Assembly: GCF_003026365.1 (NCBI RefSeq)
Contig: NZ_PYOM01000004.1
Span: 226,238 to 290,237, forward strand
DNA: 64,000 bases
Source of the DNA: Photobacterium angustum
GTDB taxonomy: Bacteria > Pseudomonadota > Gammaproteobacteria > Enterobacterales > Vibrionaceae
Reading direction: 5' to 3'
Under the pieces are notes generated by a model. The model was not told the DNA's origin. It did not search any database and was given only the letters and a program-made list of their open reading frames with translations. This document shows positions 35,775 through 44,595 of the stretch, piece by piece; position 1 is the first letter of the stretch, and every line of letters begins with the position of its first letter. Both the position numbers and the translations under genes were made by a program.

Positions 35775-36863
35775 TTATTTAACTACCTGTGTAATTTTAC
35801 CACGCTCTTTATGATCTTGTTGCTTTGCAAAATTAGCGAGTTGTTGAAATTGAGCGGGTTGCCAGACCATGTTATTTTTTAGCTCATGAGGGAGCGAGTT
35901 AAACGTTTCTTCATTGCCTACATTATGTAGATACAATTCAGCCCACACACTATTATTATCACCGTTACTCAATTGGGTAGATAAAGAAAGAGGAATGCCG
36001 TTTTTCACCCCATTAGGGTAGCGCGTTAATCCCAGTTGATAATCGCGTTTTAACACCACCCACTTTTGTGGCAAACGTGTATTGTGATCCCACCACTGAC
36101 CATTTAACTGCTGTATGTTACGCTTGGTTTCTTCTGCTGAAACACTACCTAATTGCTGTAATTGATCGTTAAAAGCATCAGTCATGGCTTGAGAAAAACC
36201 TGATGGTGAAAGATTGGGTTGCAGCTCTAGTACTTGTTTTGCGGTAATGGCGCCTAACATATTGGAGTACAGATCTTCAGGTGAAAAAGCAGAAACTAAT
36301 TCCGGAAAGCCAACAACGGATTCATAGCCAAACCACTGCGCAATTTCATGCCATTGTGCTAACCGAAAAGCTAACAGAGCTGCAAGCTCGATACTTATTG
36401 CTCGTCTCTCGCGATAAGTAAGTGTTTGCTTACTTTTATTTAATTTTATAAAGCGTTTACGCAGCTCTGTCGGTAATGTAATTCGATAATCGGAGCCTAG
36501 ATGTTGGTAGATTTGCTGATACAAATAGTAAGTAAAATCTGCGGTATCTCGAACATGGGCTGTATCAATAAACCCGCCTTTAACCGTATATATTAAGCCG
36601 TTTGATTCATCGCCTAGCCCTAATAAACTTGCAATAACGTTTTGTGAGCCATCGTTATAGATATGTTTACCAAGCCTAGACGCATCAACAATATTCTCTA
36701 CAGAAAAAAATGGGATCGGCACACCTAATAGTTCGGTTTTCAAATCTTGACCAAACGCACAACATGGACGTACCCCAACGGGTGCATCTAAGGCTTTACT
36801 GTGTGGGCTAACTAATGCTGCACATAAGCTGAGTACTACAATGAAAGGTTTGTGTATTTTCAT
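35775..36863 (-). CDS. Exported DUF4056 family protein
   Basis: A 362-residue protein with a signal peptide (residues 1-24, ending HSKALDA). The mature part starts with GVRPCCAFGQ and contains HEIAQWFGYES (about 167-177), AFSPEDLYSNMLGA and RYPNGVKNGIPLSL. This pattern is that of the DUF4056 family, whose function is unknown; the His-Glu pair next to WFG may bind a metal, but that is a guess. It is monocistronic and convergent with the EAL gene. Confidence 0.75.
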   Translation of the reverse strand: MKIHKPFIVVLSLCAALVSPHSKALDAPVGVRPCCAFGQDLKTELLGVPIPFFSVENIVDASRLGKHIYNDGSQNVIASLLGLGDESNGLIYTVKGGFIDTAHVRDTADFTYYLYQQIYQHLGSDYRITLPTELRKRFIKLNKSKQTLTYRERRAISIELAALLAFRLAQWHEIAQWFGYESVVGFPELVSAFSPEDLYSNMLGAITAKQVLELQPNLSPSGFSQAMTDAFNDQLQQLGSVSAEETKRNIQQLNGQWWDHNTRLPQKWVVLKRDYQLGLTRYPNGVKNGIPLSLSTQLSNGDNNSVWAELYLHNVGNEETFNSLPHELKNNMVWQPAQFQQLANFAKQQDHKERGKITQVVK

Positions 36864-37050
36864 TAAAAAGCTTCATTAAGGATGAAAATAAAAATCGTAA
36901 CTGTCTTTGCCAATAGCGTCATCGATACGAACATTTATTCGTAGTTTAAACGAAAAACAATAGCCGATACTATATTTGGTAATGGTTATATTGAAAGTAA
37001 CTACTTACTAATATGGTTGTTTTATCTCCATTGTTACAAGTTATTATACC

Positions 37051-37305
37051 GTGGCGTTGATACCATTGATCACGCGTTCATTGCCAGAAGTGAAAAAGCG
37101 ATTAGCGGAACAAGACAGTCAATTAAAGCACATTTTGATCAATACTCGTGCTGATAACTATGCGCAACAGATCTATAAGAAGCTATTAGGCGCAGAGGTG
37201 GAAATGACGATCAAATCGCTTTATTCCGCTGATGAAGTCTTTATGGTTGCGCGTATGTGTTACTGGATTAAAGAATATCGCTTGTTTTATATCTACATAA
37301 GATAG
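37051..37305 (+). CDS. Small hypothetical protein, possibly a gene fragment
   Basis: 84 residues starting from a GTG, with no Shine-Dalgarno visible. The sequence is amphipathic and ends KSLYSADEVFMVARMCYW followed by IKEYRLFYIYIR. The frame stays open upstream to 37012 without an ATG, which suggests a remnant of a longer gene or an unrecognised start. It lies upstream of the LysR gene on the same strand. I do not recognise the family. Confidence 0.4.
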   Translation: MALIPLITRSLPEVKKRLAEQDSQLKHILINTRADNYAQQIYKKLLGAEVEMTIKSLYSADEVFMVARMCYWIKEYRLFYIYIR

Positions 37306-37370
37306 CCGTTAAATACGCTATCTTGTTTTATTTTAAGGGGTATTATCACCATAGGTTTTATTAGTGATAA

Positions 37371-38291
37371 ATGGTTATGTCCAATCCATTAAGTGAATTA
37401 GATCTCAACTTAATCCGACTATTAAAAGCGGTGGTTGAGCATAAAAGTATTAAGTTAGCGGCGATGCAATTGGGGATCTCTCAACCCAGTGCAAGCCGAG
37501 GCGTGGTAAAGCTTAAGCAGTTTTTTAATGATCCGTTATTTGTGCGTAAAGCTCACGGTGTAGAGCCTTCCCCCTTAGCGATTCGTTTAGCCAATGAATT
37601 CGATAATATTTTAGCGCCTATCGAGAAGGTCTTACTTGAATTTAGTGATTTTAAACCAACTGAATATCGAGGCTCTATTGCGATAGTTATTGATCCGTAC
37701 GTGATGGATGAACATGGTCAGCATATATTATCGTGTTGCCATCGGGCTTTTCCTCTTGCCACATTAGTCTTTTCTAATTGGGATAGTTCAAGTCAATTAG
37801 AGATGTTAGACGGCAAATTTGATTATTGCATTCTTGATCAAGAAACCGCTATTGCGAAAGATATTTATATGCAGCCGTTATTTAGGGAAAAGCGGGTCAT
37901 TTTGGCAAAACAGCATCACCCTACATTACGTATTGATCAAAATGATTGGCCACAAGTTGCGACATTACCTCTAGTTTCGCTTCCAGCTCCAACGGCTTAT
38001 AAGCCTTTGTGTACTGTCGAATCTGAATATCAGCGAATGGGATATGAGCCACAAGTGCTCTTAAAGACATTTAATTTGCGGGTTGCCTGTCAAATGTTGT
38101 TAGAAACCAATGCGATAATGTTTGCGAGTGAAAGTACGGCCGATTTGATGCCAGAACTTCATGCTTACCCAATGCCGAATGTTAACCGTAACTTTAGCCA
38201 TTTTGTTGTTTCTGGCGGTTATCTTCAAACTCATCGTAACTACCCGTTATACAAGCATTTACACCAAGTTCTCCAAGCTACATTTCGCTAA
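37371..38291 (+). CDS. LysR family transcriptional regulator
   Basis: 306 residues with an N-terminal winged helix (LDLNLIRLLKAVVEHKSIK, then AAMQLGISQPSASRGVVKL) and a periplasmic-binding-like effector domain from about residue 95. It lies 189 bp upstream of mdtJI on the same strand, so it is the natural candidate to control spermidine export; the effector is unknown. Two in-frame ATGs (37371 and 37377) could serve as start. Confidence 0.88.
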   Translation: MVMSNPLSELDLNLIRLLKAVVEHKSIKLAAMQLGISQPSASRGVVKLKQFFNDPLFVRKAHGVEPSPLAIRLANEFDNILAPIEKVLLEFSDFKPTEYRGSIAIVIDPYVMDEHGQHILSCCHRAFPLATLVFSNWDSSSQLEMLDGKFDYCILDQETAIAKDIYMQPLFREKRVILAKQHHPTLRIDQNDWPQVATLPLVSLPAPTAYKPLCTVESEYQRMGYEPQVLLKTFNLRVACQMLLETNAIMFASESTADLMPELHAYPMPNVNRNFSHFVVSGGYLQTHRNYPLYKHLHQVLQATFR

Positions 38292-38480
38292 GTTTTGACT
38301 GTCATGAAGTGACATGAATTTTGCCAAAGAGATATTCAGTATTGAATATCTCAATTACCTATTGCCAATGTTTGGGCTAGGGTAATCTTGTTGTTAGATA
38401 CATTAACTTTCTGTATTTAAAGACAATGAATGCGTGAAATTTGATGCTATCTACCTAAAATTAGCATAGCGGAGTCAATC

Positions 38481-38837
38481 ATGTGGTTAGCACGAATATT
38501 TTTATTATTAGCCATTGCCGCAGAAGTTGCGGGTACGAGTACCATGAGTTTAATTTCCAGTGAAGGTAGTCACTGGGGATATTGGGTGATGTATGGCTTA
38601 ATTTGTATTTCGTATTTTTTCTTATCGTTGGCAGCAAAAAAGATCGCAATTGGTGTGGCATATGCGGTGTGGGAGGGGCTCGGTATTGCGTTAATTACCC
38701 TCGTTTCAGTGTTTGTGTTTGATGCTCAATTAAATACACAACAGTTGATTGGCTTAGCAATGGCAACGATAGGGATTGTACTTGTCACCTTGGGTGAAGA
38801 GCATAAGCCATCTTTAGTAAGTAAAGCATCGGCATAG
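38481..38837 (+). CDS. mdtJ: Spermidine export protein MdtJ (SMR family)
   Basis: One half of a paired small multidrug resistance transporter that exports spermidine at the inner membrane. The 118 residues form four helices. The conserved membrane glutamate is in LLLAIAAEVAGTSTM, and KKIAIGVAYAVWEGLGI is the MdtJ-type signature. Its partner mdtI starts 11 bp downstream, so the two are co-translated and should assemble as a heterodimer. GGAG precedes the ATG. Confidence 0.92.
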   Translation: MWLARIFLLLAIAAEVAGTSTMSLISSEGSHWGYWVMYGLICISYFFLSLAAKKIAIGVAYAVWEGLGIALITLVSVFVFDAQLNTQQLIGLAMATIGIVLVTLGEEHKPSLVSKASA

Positions 38838-38848
38838 GGAGGCGCAAA

Positions 38849-39178
38849 ATGAGTCAATTTTTCACAATATCATTTGGTTTTGTTGTCCTCGCGGCTTTTG
38901 TTGATATTTTAGCAAATATGGCACTGACTCGATCTAATGGGTTTAGTCATAAACGATGGGGAATGTTATCACTGTTGTTGGTGATGCTGGCCTTTACCTT
39001 ACTTGCTCAAGCGGTTAAAGAGATTGATTTGGCCGTAGCTTATGCATCATGGGGAGCAATTGGGATTTTAGGTACTGCGATTGGTGGATCGCTGCTGTTT
39101 AAGCAAAAGCTTAAGCCTATTGGTTGGCTCGGCATTGCGGTGGTTATCGCTGCTGTAGTGGTGATGAAAACGGCTTAA
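38849..39178 (+). CDS. mdtI: Spermidine export protein MdtI (SMR family)
   Basis: The 109-residue partner of MdtJ. It has four helices, with VKEIDLAVAYASWGAIGI as the SMR core. The first-helix position that is usually glutamate reads FVDILANMALT, so an aspartate takes its place. It has a good Shine-Dalgarno (GGAGG) overlapping the end of mdtJ. A terminator follows. Confidence 0.9.
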   Translation: MSQFFTISFGFVVLAAFVDILANMALTRSNGFSHKRWGMLSLLLVMLAFTLLAQAVKEIDLAVAYASWGAIGILGTAIGGSLLFKQKLKPIGWLGIAVVIAAVVVMKTA

Positions 39179-39201
39179 GTTAGCCTAAAAGAATATATAA
39201 C

Positions 39202-39229
39202 CAGCCCAACTTATATTGTTGGGCTTTTC
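39202..39229 (+). terminator. Terminator of mdtJI
   Basis: AGCCCAAC and GTTGGGCT pair around TTATATT and are followed by TTT. Confidence 0.8.
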
Positions 39230-39269
39230 GTTATTAAGAAGCGGCAAAATATAATTATTGTATGAATTC

Positions 39270-39352
39270 AATATGTTCGATTTTTATGATGTTTTTGTGA
39301 GGATTGTTCGGTGAGTCAATATGTCCGACAATAGATTTAGGATGTCCGATTG
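39270..39352. promoter_or_regulatory. Repeated TGTYCGR motifs before the EamA gene
   Basis: TGTTCGA at 39274, TGTTCGG at 39305, TGTCCGA at 39322 and TGTCCGA at 39343 lie on one strand within 80 bp. Two are in the longer words CAATATGTTCGA and CAATATGTCCGA. They may be regulator half-sites for the transporter at 39446. Confidence 0.35.
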
Positions 39353-39445
39353 GGAATATATATATCTTAAAAGACGTGACAGAATAGCCTGGTTAATAGC
39401 TCTGATGTAGGTATCTGAGCGAGTTTTTTCCAAATAAGGCAGACA

Positions 39446-40339
39446 ATGTTCTATCTATTTCCCTTAATTACAGTTGCAATATGGGCAGGGAATGCCATTG
39501 TCAACAAGATGGCATTCAGTGTCATTGATCCCGGTGCGATATCTTTTTATCGCTGGTTCTTCGCATTAGTTGTGCTAACTCCTTTTGTTGCTAAATCTGT
39601 TTGGCGTGATCGTGCGATTATTAAAACTTATCTTACTAAGTTGGCTTTTCTTGGCTTACTTGGCATGGTTTTAAACCAATCATTAGGCTATTTTGCAGCG
39701 GCAACCACAACGGCGACTAACATCGCTTTGATTATTTCACTCGTGCCGTTGATCAGTATGTTTTTAAGTGTACCGATCCTTGGTCAGCGCTTATCGCCAT
39801 TTGCACTAATTGGTGCAGTGTTATCGCTTAGTGGTTTGGTCTTAATGTTAAGCCATGGCGATGTGAAAAGCTTGATCTCACAGGGTATCAAGCAAGGCGA
39901 TATGTTGATGTTGATTGCAGCAGCGGTTTATGCGCTTTACTGCGTGTTGTTAAAACGCTGGAAAATGCCATTTTCAACATGGAAATCGGTTTACGTGCAA
40001 TGCTTTTTTGCCGTTGTGATGCTAACGCCATTGTTGTTAATGAGTCATCGTATGGCGATCACTGCATCCGCTGTACCGCTAATTGCGTATGCTGCATTGT
40101 TAGCTTCTGTGATTGCACCTTGGCTGTGGATGTTATCGATTGAGCGTTTAGGTGCTGATCGCACTGCAATGTTTATGAATTTATTGCCAATCATGGCGGC
40201 AGGTATCGCGAGTGTCATGCTTAATGAACATTTAGAGGCTTACCATTACATTGGTGGTATCATGGTTCTTACAGGCGTTGCTCTTGCACAAAAACGTATA
40301 AAAGCGAAGAAACAAGCTGCTGCGATGACAACGGCATAA
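39446..40339 (+). CDS. EamA/DMT family transporter
   Basis: A 297-residue inner-membrane protein with about ten helices in two EamA repeats. The first repeat shows VAIWAGNAIVNKMAF and ISFYRWFFALVVLTPFV; the second shows SVIAPWLWMLSIERLGADR and AGIASVMLNEHLEAYHYIGG. The family exports amino acids or other metabolites; no substrate can be named. It is not closely similar to the EamA protein at 22774. A long terminator follows. Confidence 0.9.
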   Translation: MFYLFPLITVAIWAGNAIVNKMAFSVIDPGAISFYRWFFALVVLTPFVAKSVWRDRAIIKTYLTKLAFLGLLGMVLNQSLGYFAAATTTATNIALIISLVPLISMFLSVPILGQRLSPFALIGAVLSLSGLVLMLSHGDVKSLISQGIKQGDMLMLIAAAVYALYCVLLKRWKMPFSTWKSVYVQCFFAVVMLTPLLLMSHRMAITASAVPLIAYAALLASVIAPWLWMLSIERLGADRTAMFMNLLPIMAAGIASVMLNEHLEAYHYIGGIMVLTGVALAQKRIKAKKQAAAMTTA

Positions 40340-40358
40340 TTCGAGCTATTTATAACTG

Positions 40359-40419
40359 AAACGCCGTTACTCCCATTCTTTTTCAATCAGAAAGAATAAA
40401 GGAGTAACGGCGTTTTTTT
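40359..40419 (+). terminator. Long-stem terminator after the EamA gene
   Basis: AACGCCGTTACTCC and GGAGTAACGGCGTT pair over 14 bp, with a 28-base loop that can fold again (ATTCTTT / AAAGAAT), and end in seven T residues. Confidence 0.88.
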
Positions 40420-40446
40420 ATGTTTTAACCAAGAGTGATTATTGAA

Positions 40447-41769
40447 TTAAATAAAAGCAAGCAGTGGTGAGATACACAACAAAATACCAGTAATGATGAT
40501 CAAGTTGGTGGCTGAACCTTTATATTTGTTTAATGTCGGTACTTTGTAAACCAAATAGGCAGGGATTAAACAACCCACAATACCGAAGATTGGAGAACAA
40601 ATTGAAGTGAACGATAAGATCGGTAGGTTCAGTGCTACTGCCGTCCATGCGACCAGAATAATAAAGACAGTAGTGAGTTTATTCACCAAGTTAGTATTGA
40701 TTTCGTGGTGATCATATCTGCGTTCAAGAATGTTCATTGCCAGCCCTTTACACGCCTCTTTAAATGCTAAGAACACACCAAAAAATGATGTTACAACCGC
40801 GAAAATATTGATCACAATACCGACTATTGTTGCCCAACTTCCAGGGAAGTAATGCGCAATCATAGCTAGAGCTGAAATGTTTTCTTTCATCGCATGTTGT
40901 GCTTCAGACTGGCTGATCGCAAAGGTAAACGAGACGGCAAAGAAAAAGACCACGACAAACAAAATGCTAAAGGCAATTTTCATCGCGCGTGATGCTTTAT
41001 AACGAGCTACTTCAATTGATTTTTCATGAGAGCGGTAAGAGATCACCATCGGACTCAGCGATTGAATAAATAAGATTGATGTCAGAGTAAAAGGCAATGT
41101 GATAATTGCATCTTTTAGCATTGCTCCCCAGTCACCAACAGCAGTTATATTGCTAAAATTCCATTGTGGGATCAGTAGTACGCCCATCACAGCGACTAAG
41201 GCGATCACAGTAACCGCCATAAAACCAGAGATCTTAAACAGGAATTTTTCACTTTTTGAGCCGATATAGCTCAGCAAGCAGATTAACGCTAAGCCATAGA
41301 AAATATTATGGTTTAAATGTGATTTAGTAACGCCAAAAGTATATAGGTATGAAGCACTGTCATTAGTGATGGCGAGGGAGTAAACCAATACCCAAATGAC
41401 CAACATAATAAAATACAGAATACCGAGCGCGATCCCCCAGTTTTTACCTAAATAACCGCTGATCACGCCTGGATAATCGGTACATTTCTTTGATTCAGCA
41501 AGGGTATTGATAAACAGTTTCTGAAACAAATACATTGCAGGGTAGCCAATGACCGATGAGAGTAAAAATACCCATAATCCCATGACGCCAACTTGTACTG
41601 GGAGAAAAACAATCCCCGCGCCAATGGCCATGCCAATACTCATGACAATCCAACCGACATCAACACTGTCGAATTTTGTTGCAGCCTTCCATTGCTGAGG
41701 TGTCATGTTTGCTTGTTGGTATAGGGGGACACTGGTGTTTGAAAGGGCGGTATCTATATCAGGTTTCAT
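40447..41769 (-). CDS. HAAAP family amino acid permease
   Basis: A 440-residue permease with about eleven helices, of the hydroxy/aromatic amino acid permease group that includes E. coli SdaC, YhaO and YhjV. Helix 1 reads VGWIVMSIGMAIGAGIVFLP, with the unwound GAG-type substrate site. LNLPILSFTSICSPIFG lies near the end. It imports an amino acid with protons, probably serine or a related one, but the substrate is unproven. It stands alone, convergent with the EamA gene. Confidence 0.88.
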   Translation of the reverse strand: MKPDIDTALSNTSVPLYQQANMTPQQWKAATKFDSVDVGWIVMSIGMAIGAGIVFLPVQVGVMGLWVFLLSSVIGYPAMYLFQKLFINTLAESKKCTDYPGVISGYLGKNWGIALGILYFIMLVIWVLVYSLAITNDSASYLYTFGVTKSHLNHNIFYGLALICLLSYIGSKSEKFLFKISGFMAVTVIALVAVMGVLLIPQWNFSNITAVGDWGAMLKDAIITLPFTLTSILFIQSLSPMVISYRSHEKSIEVARYKASRAMKIAFSILFVVVFFFAVSFTFAISQSEAQHAMKENISALAMIAHYFPGSWATIVGIVINIFAVVTSFFGVFLAFKEACKGLAMNILERRYDHHEINTNLVNKLTTVFIILVAWTAVALNLPILSFTSICSPIFGIVGCLIPAYLVYKVPTLNKYKGSATNLIIITGILLCISPLLAFI

Positions 41770-42779
41770 TATATATTCCAGCTTATAATCATAGTTATGC
41801 TGACAGCGAATAGCTGGATTATGGATCTAGTCGTATATTTGCTAAATAACTAAAAGTTATAACATATAAATCAAAGGAGCATAAAAAATGCAATTAGGTG
41901 CTTTTAATGATTGTTTTACTTTTAGAGATGACAGAAGAGGACAGAATGCTCTTTTTAATTAGAAAAAAGTAAATTCATTTAAGAGAAGAAAAACCTCATT
42001 ATAAAGGTTAAAGATCTGATGTTGCTGATATCGATTATTTATTAATCATGATACCAATGGGATCAAAATCGGGATGGGTAGCGATACAATATATTAGTTG
42101 GTTTTGCTCTATCGAAATGACTGAGCTTTTATGAGCTGACTAACATCGGTAGCATAATGAAGGTAGGGTTAAGAAAACGAGACATGTACTTGTGTGGCTG
42201 TTTATTGAATCTTCAGCGTCAGTTAAGCCCAGTATATTTTCAAGGTGGTACTGAATTCGAGTTATTCTTCGTTCTCGCAAGACAATTATATTTTTAAGAT
42301 TGCTCTATCGTGCTTTTATTTATGTGGTTCAATATTAGAAAGACATTAAATGTGAATATTTATTAGTATACATATTCATCAAAAAACACGTTTAAAATAA
42401 AAAGTTATATCCCAACAATGATCCTATATTGATTTTTATTCATTTTATCACGTTATTAAATATTGATATATATGGATATCTGGCTAATTGCTGGATTTCT
42501 AATGACTAATTATGCCGTACTCTAGAATATATAAATATAGTTTCCCTCTTGGCATTTATAAAAAAAGCAGTATCCTTTGTTTGAATTTTTATTCATTATT
42601 GTTGTTTTTATTCCCTATTTATTAGGGGTTATCACCAAATATTCAAAGTGAACAGCTGCCGTTGTTGTTCTTTTGTTTTTCGTGAGTTAGCTAAAAAGAA
42701 AGATAGAAGTCATCTACCTCTTTTCATTATGTTAGTTCGCCGTGGCAGAAAAATATAATTAATTCAGGAAAGTAAAAAT
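41770..42779. other. 1-kb gene-poor divergent intergenic region
   Basis: This lies between the divergent HAAAP and POT transporter genes. It is strongly AT-rich and has no supportable gene, only frames shorter than 30 codons. I saw no clear hairpin, tandem repeat or parS2 site. It should hold two promoters, which I could not place. Confidence 0.5.
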
Positions 42780-44234
42780 ATGAGCAATATTTCTCATCCA
42801 CGAGGTCTATTTTATGTAATCAGTGTACAGGCTTGGGAGTATTTCAGTTATTACGGAATGCGTGCCTTACTGATTCTTTATTTAACAAAGCAGCTCCTTT
42901 TTTCTGATGCACACGCTTATGCACTGTACGGTGCTTACACATCACTTGTTTATGTGACGCCAATTATTGGTGGATATATTGCAGACCGATACTTAGGGAA
43001 CTTTTGGTCTGTAGCAATAGGCGCTTTGCTTATGGTTGCAGGTCATACCGTATTATCCTTTCCAACCTCAGGGCACTCTACTTTGTATATAGCTCTTGCT
43101 CTAATTATTGTTGGATATGGTTTCTTCAAGACTAATTCTAGCTGTTTATTGGGTGAGCTTTATCATGATCGTGAATCTATCCGAGATTCCGGTTTCTCGC
43201 TATCTTATGTTGGGGCAAATCTTGGTGCTTTTCTCGCTCCGATAGCTACCGGCTATTTTGCTGAAACTTATGGTTGGCATATTGGGTTTGGTATTGCGGG
43301 CTTGGGTATGTTTGCTGGCCTTTTAGTATTTCTTTCTGGTCGCAATGCCTTTAAAGATGTAGCTGGCCTTAAAAAAGAAGCACTGTCGGCCAAAACCGCA
43401 GGCATTTCGAACTCAATGCTGTTATTTGCTGGTGTGATATTGAGTGTTGGATTCTTTGCCGTCATCCTTGCGCAACTTTGGGCTGGCTTTGTTCTGATTG
43501 TGATCGGTATTGTCTCGCTATTTTTAATGGGCCGTATTTATACTCGTTGCGATGTTCAAGGTAAGAAAAACATATGGGCAATTGTATTGTTTATGATGTT
43601 TGGTACGTTATTCTGGGCATTTGACCAACAAGGTGGTAGCTCTATTACCTTGTTTATTGAGCGCAACGTAAATAAAGATCTATTTGGCTTCAATATCCCT
43701 ACTAGCTTCTATCAATCAATAAACCCATTTGCAGTTATCTTTGGTGGGGCATTGGTTGCTTGGGCGTGGAAATTATTGGCACGTTTCAATATACAGCCCA
43801 AAACATTGTCGAAATTAGGTATTGGTTTCTTGTTCCTGACTTCGGGTTTTCTCTTAATCAATATTGCGTCTAAACTTGCAATGCATTCGGGCCACACTTC
43901 AATGCTATGGGTAACAATTGGTCTAGGTTTGATTGGTTTAGCGGAAATGTTTATCGATCCCGTTGCGTTGGCGGCAATCACTCGTTTGAACCCTGCAAAC
44001 TCCACAGGTACGCTTGCGGGTATTTACATGTTGGTATCAGGCTCTATTGCTAACTTTGTAGCAGCTTGGATAGCAACGGCAACAGCGGTGACGACAGAAG
44101 ACGGTAAGGTACAGAGCCTGACTCAGGCGGCGAGCAGTTACCATGATGTATTCCACACCATTTTCTTGATTGCACTATCAGCTTTCATTTGTTTGATTAT
44201 ATTAAATATATTTACTAAGAAATTGCTGCCATAA
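42780..44234 (+). CDS. POT family peptide transporter with altered ExxER motif
   Basis: A 484-residue major-facilitator protein with about 14 helices, of the proton-dependent oligopeptide group (DtpA/B-like). Family landmarks include SYYGMRALLILYLTKQL, the cytoplasmic loop GGYIADRYLG, and FFKTNSSCLLGELY. The helix 1 proton-coupling motif, usually ExxER, reads QAWEY: the first glutamate is glutamine and the arginine is tyrosine. Substrate uptake or coupling may therefore differ. The ATG follows AGGAAAGTAAAAAT. It is monocistronic. Confidence 0.9.
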   Translation: MSNISHPRGLFYVISVQAWEYFSYYGMRALLILYLTKQLLFSDAHAYALYGAYTSLVYVTPIIGGYIADRYLGNFWSVAIGALLMVAGHTVLSFPTSGHSTLYIALALIIVGYGFFKTNSSCLLGELYHDRESIRDSGFSLSYVGANLGAFLAPIATGYFAETYGWHIGFGIAGLGMFAGLLVFLSGRNAFKDVAGLKKEALSAKTAGISNSMLLFAGVILSVGFFAVILAQLWAGFVLIVIGIVSLFLMGRIYTRCDVQGKKNIWAIVLFMMFGTLFWAFDQQGGSSITLFIERNVNKDLFGFNIPTSFYQSINPFAVIFGGALVAWAWKLLARFNIQPKTLSKLGIGFLFLTSGFLLINIASKLAMHSGHTSMLWVTIGLGLIGLAEMFIDPVALAAITRLNPANSTGTLAGIYMLVSGSIANFVAAWIATATAVTTEDGKVQSLTQAASSYHDVFHTIFLIALSAFICLIILNIFTKKLLP

Positions 44235-44474
44235 AGCGTGTTGGTTTAAGAGAAAGTATTCTGGGCGATTGATTCGCCCATACCTTTATTTAGGCGTTCT
44301 AATCGTAGGTTATATGTTGGGCTTTCACATAATTAGACTCATCGTTTAAACATGCCAATGGCTGCAAATATCACGTTTTTCTTGCAATCAATGTAATAAA
44401 ACGAAATTTTAAATAATAATTGTCATTTATTTATAGCGCGAGATACCTGTTTGTAGGTATGATCGTTGCATTAT

Positions 44475-44506
44475 AAAAGGCTGATACCAACATCAGCCTT
44501 TTATTT
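44475..44506. terminator. Terminator upstream of ghxP
   Basis: AAAAGGCTGAT and ATCAGCCTTTT pair around ACCAAC, followed by ATTTT. The symmetry allows action on both strands. It may insulate ghxP from the POT gene or act as an attenuator. Confidence 0.7.
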
Positions 44507-44514
44507 TCAAAAAA

Positions 44515-44530
44515 AAGAAAACGTTTGCGT
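44515..44530. promoter_or_regulatory. PurR operator of ghxP
   Basis: AAGAAAACGTTTGCGT matches 13 of 16 positions of the PurR box ACGCAAACGTTTGCGT. It lies 66 bp before a purine permease gene, the expected target for purine repression. Confidence 0.6.
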
Positions 44531-44595
44531 GTGTTCGTTACACGTGATTTTAACTGTAAAAAAGCATAGTAATATTGATCAAATAGGAATTTACC

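Larger units (their letters stand above)
44235..44595. other. Intergenic region before ghxP
   Basis: 361 bp between two co-directional genes. It holds a terminator (44475-44506) and a PurR-type operator (44515-44530). No purine riboswitch core was found. Confidence 0.5.

Noticed and set aside
44400..44595. Purine riboswitch upstream of ghxP
   Set aside because: The conserved loop sequences of the purine aptamer are absent; a PurR operator explains the region better.
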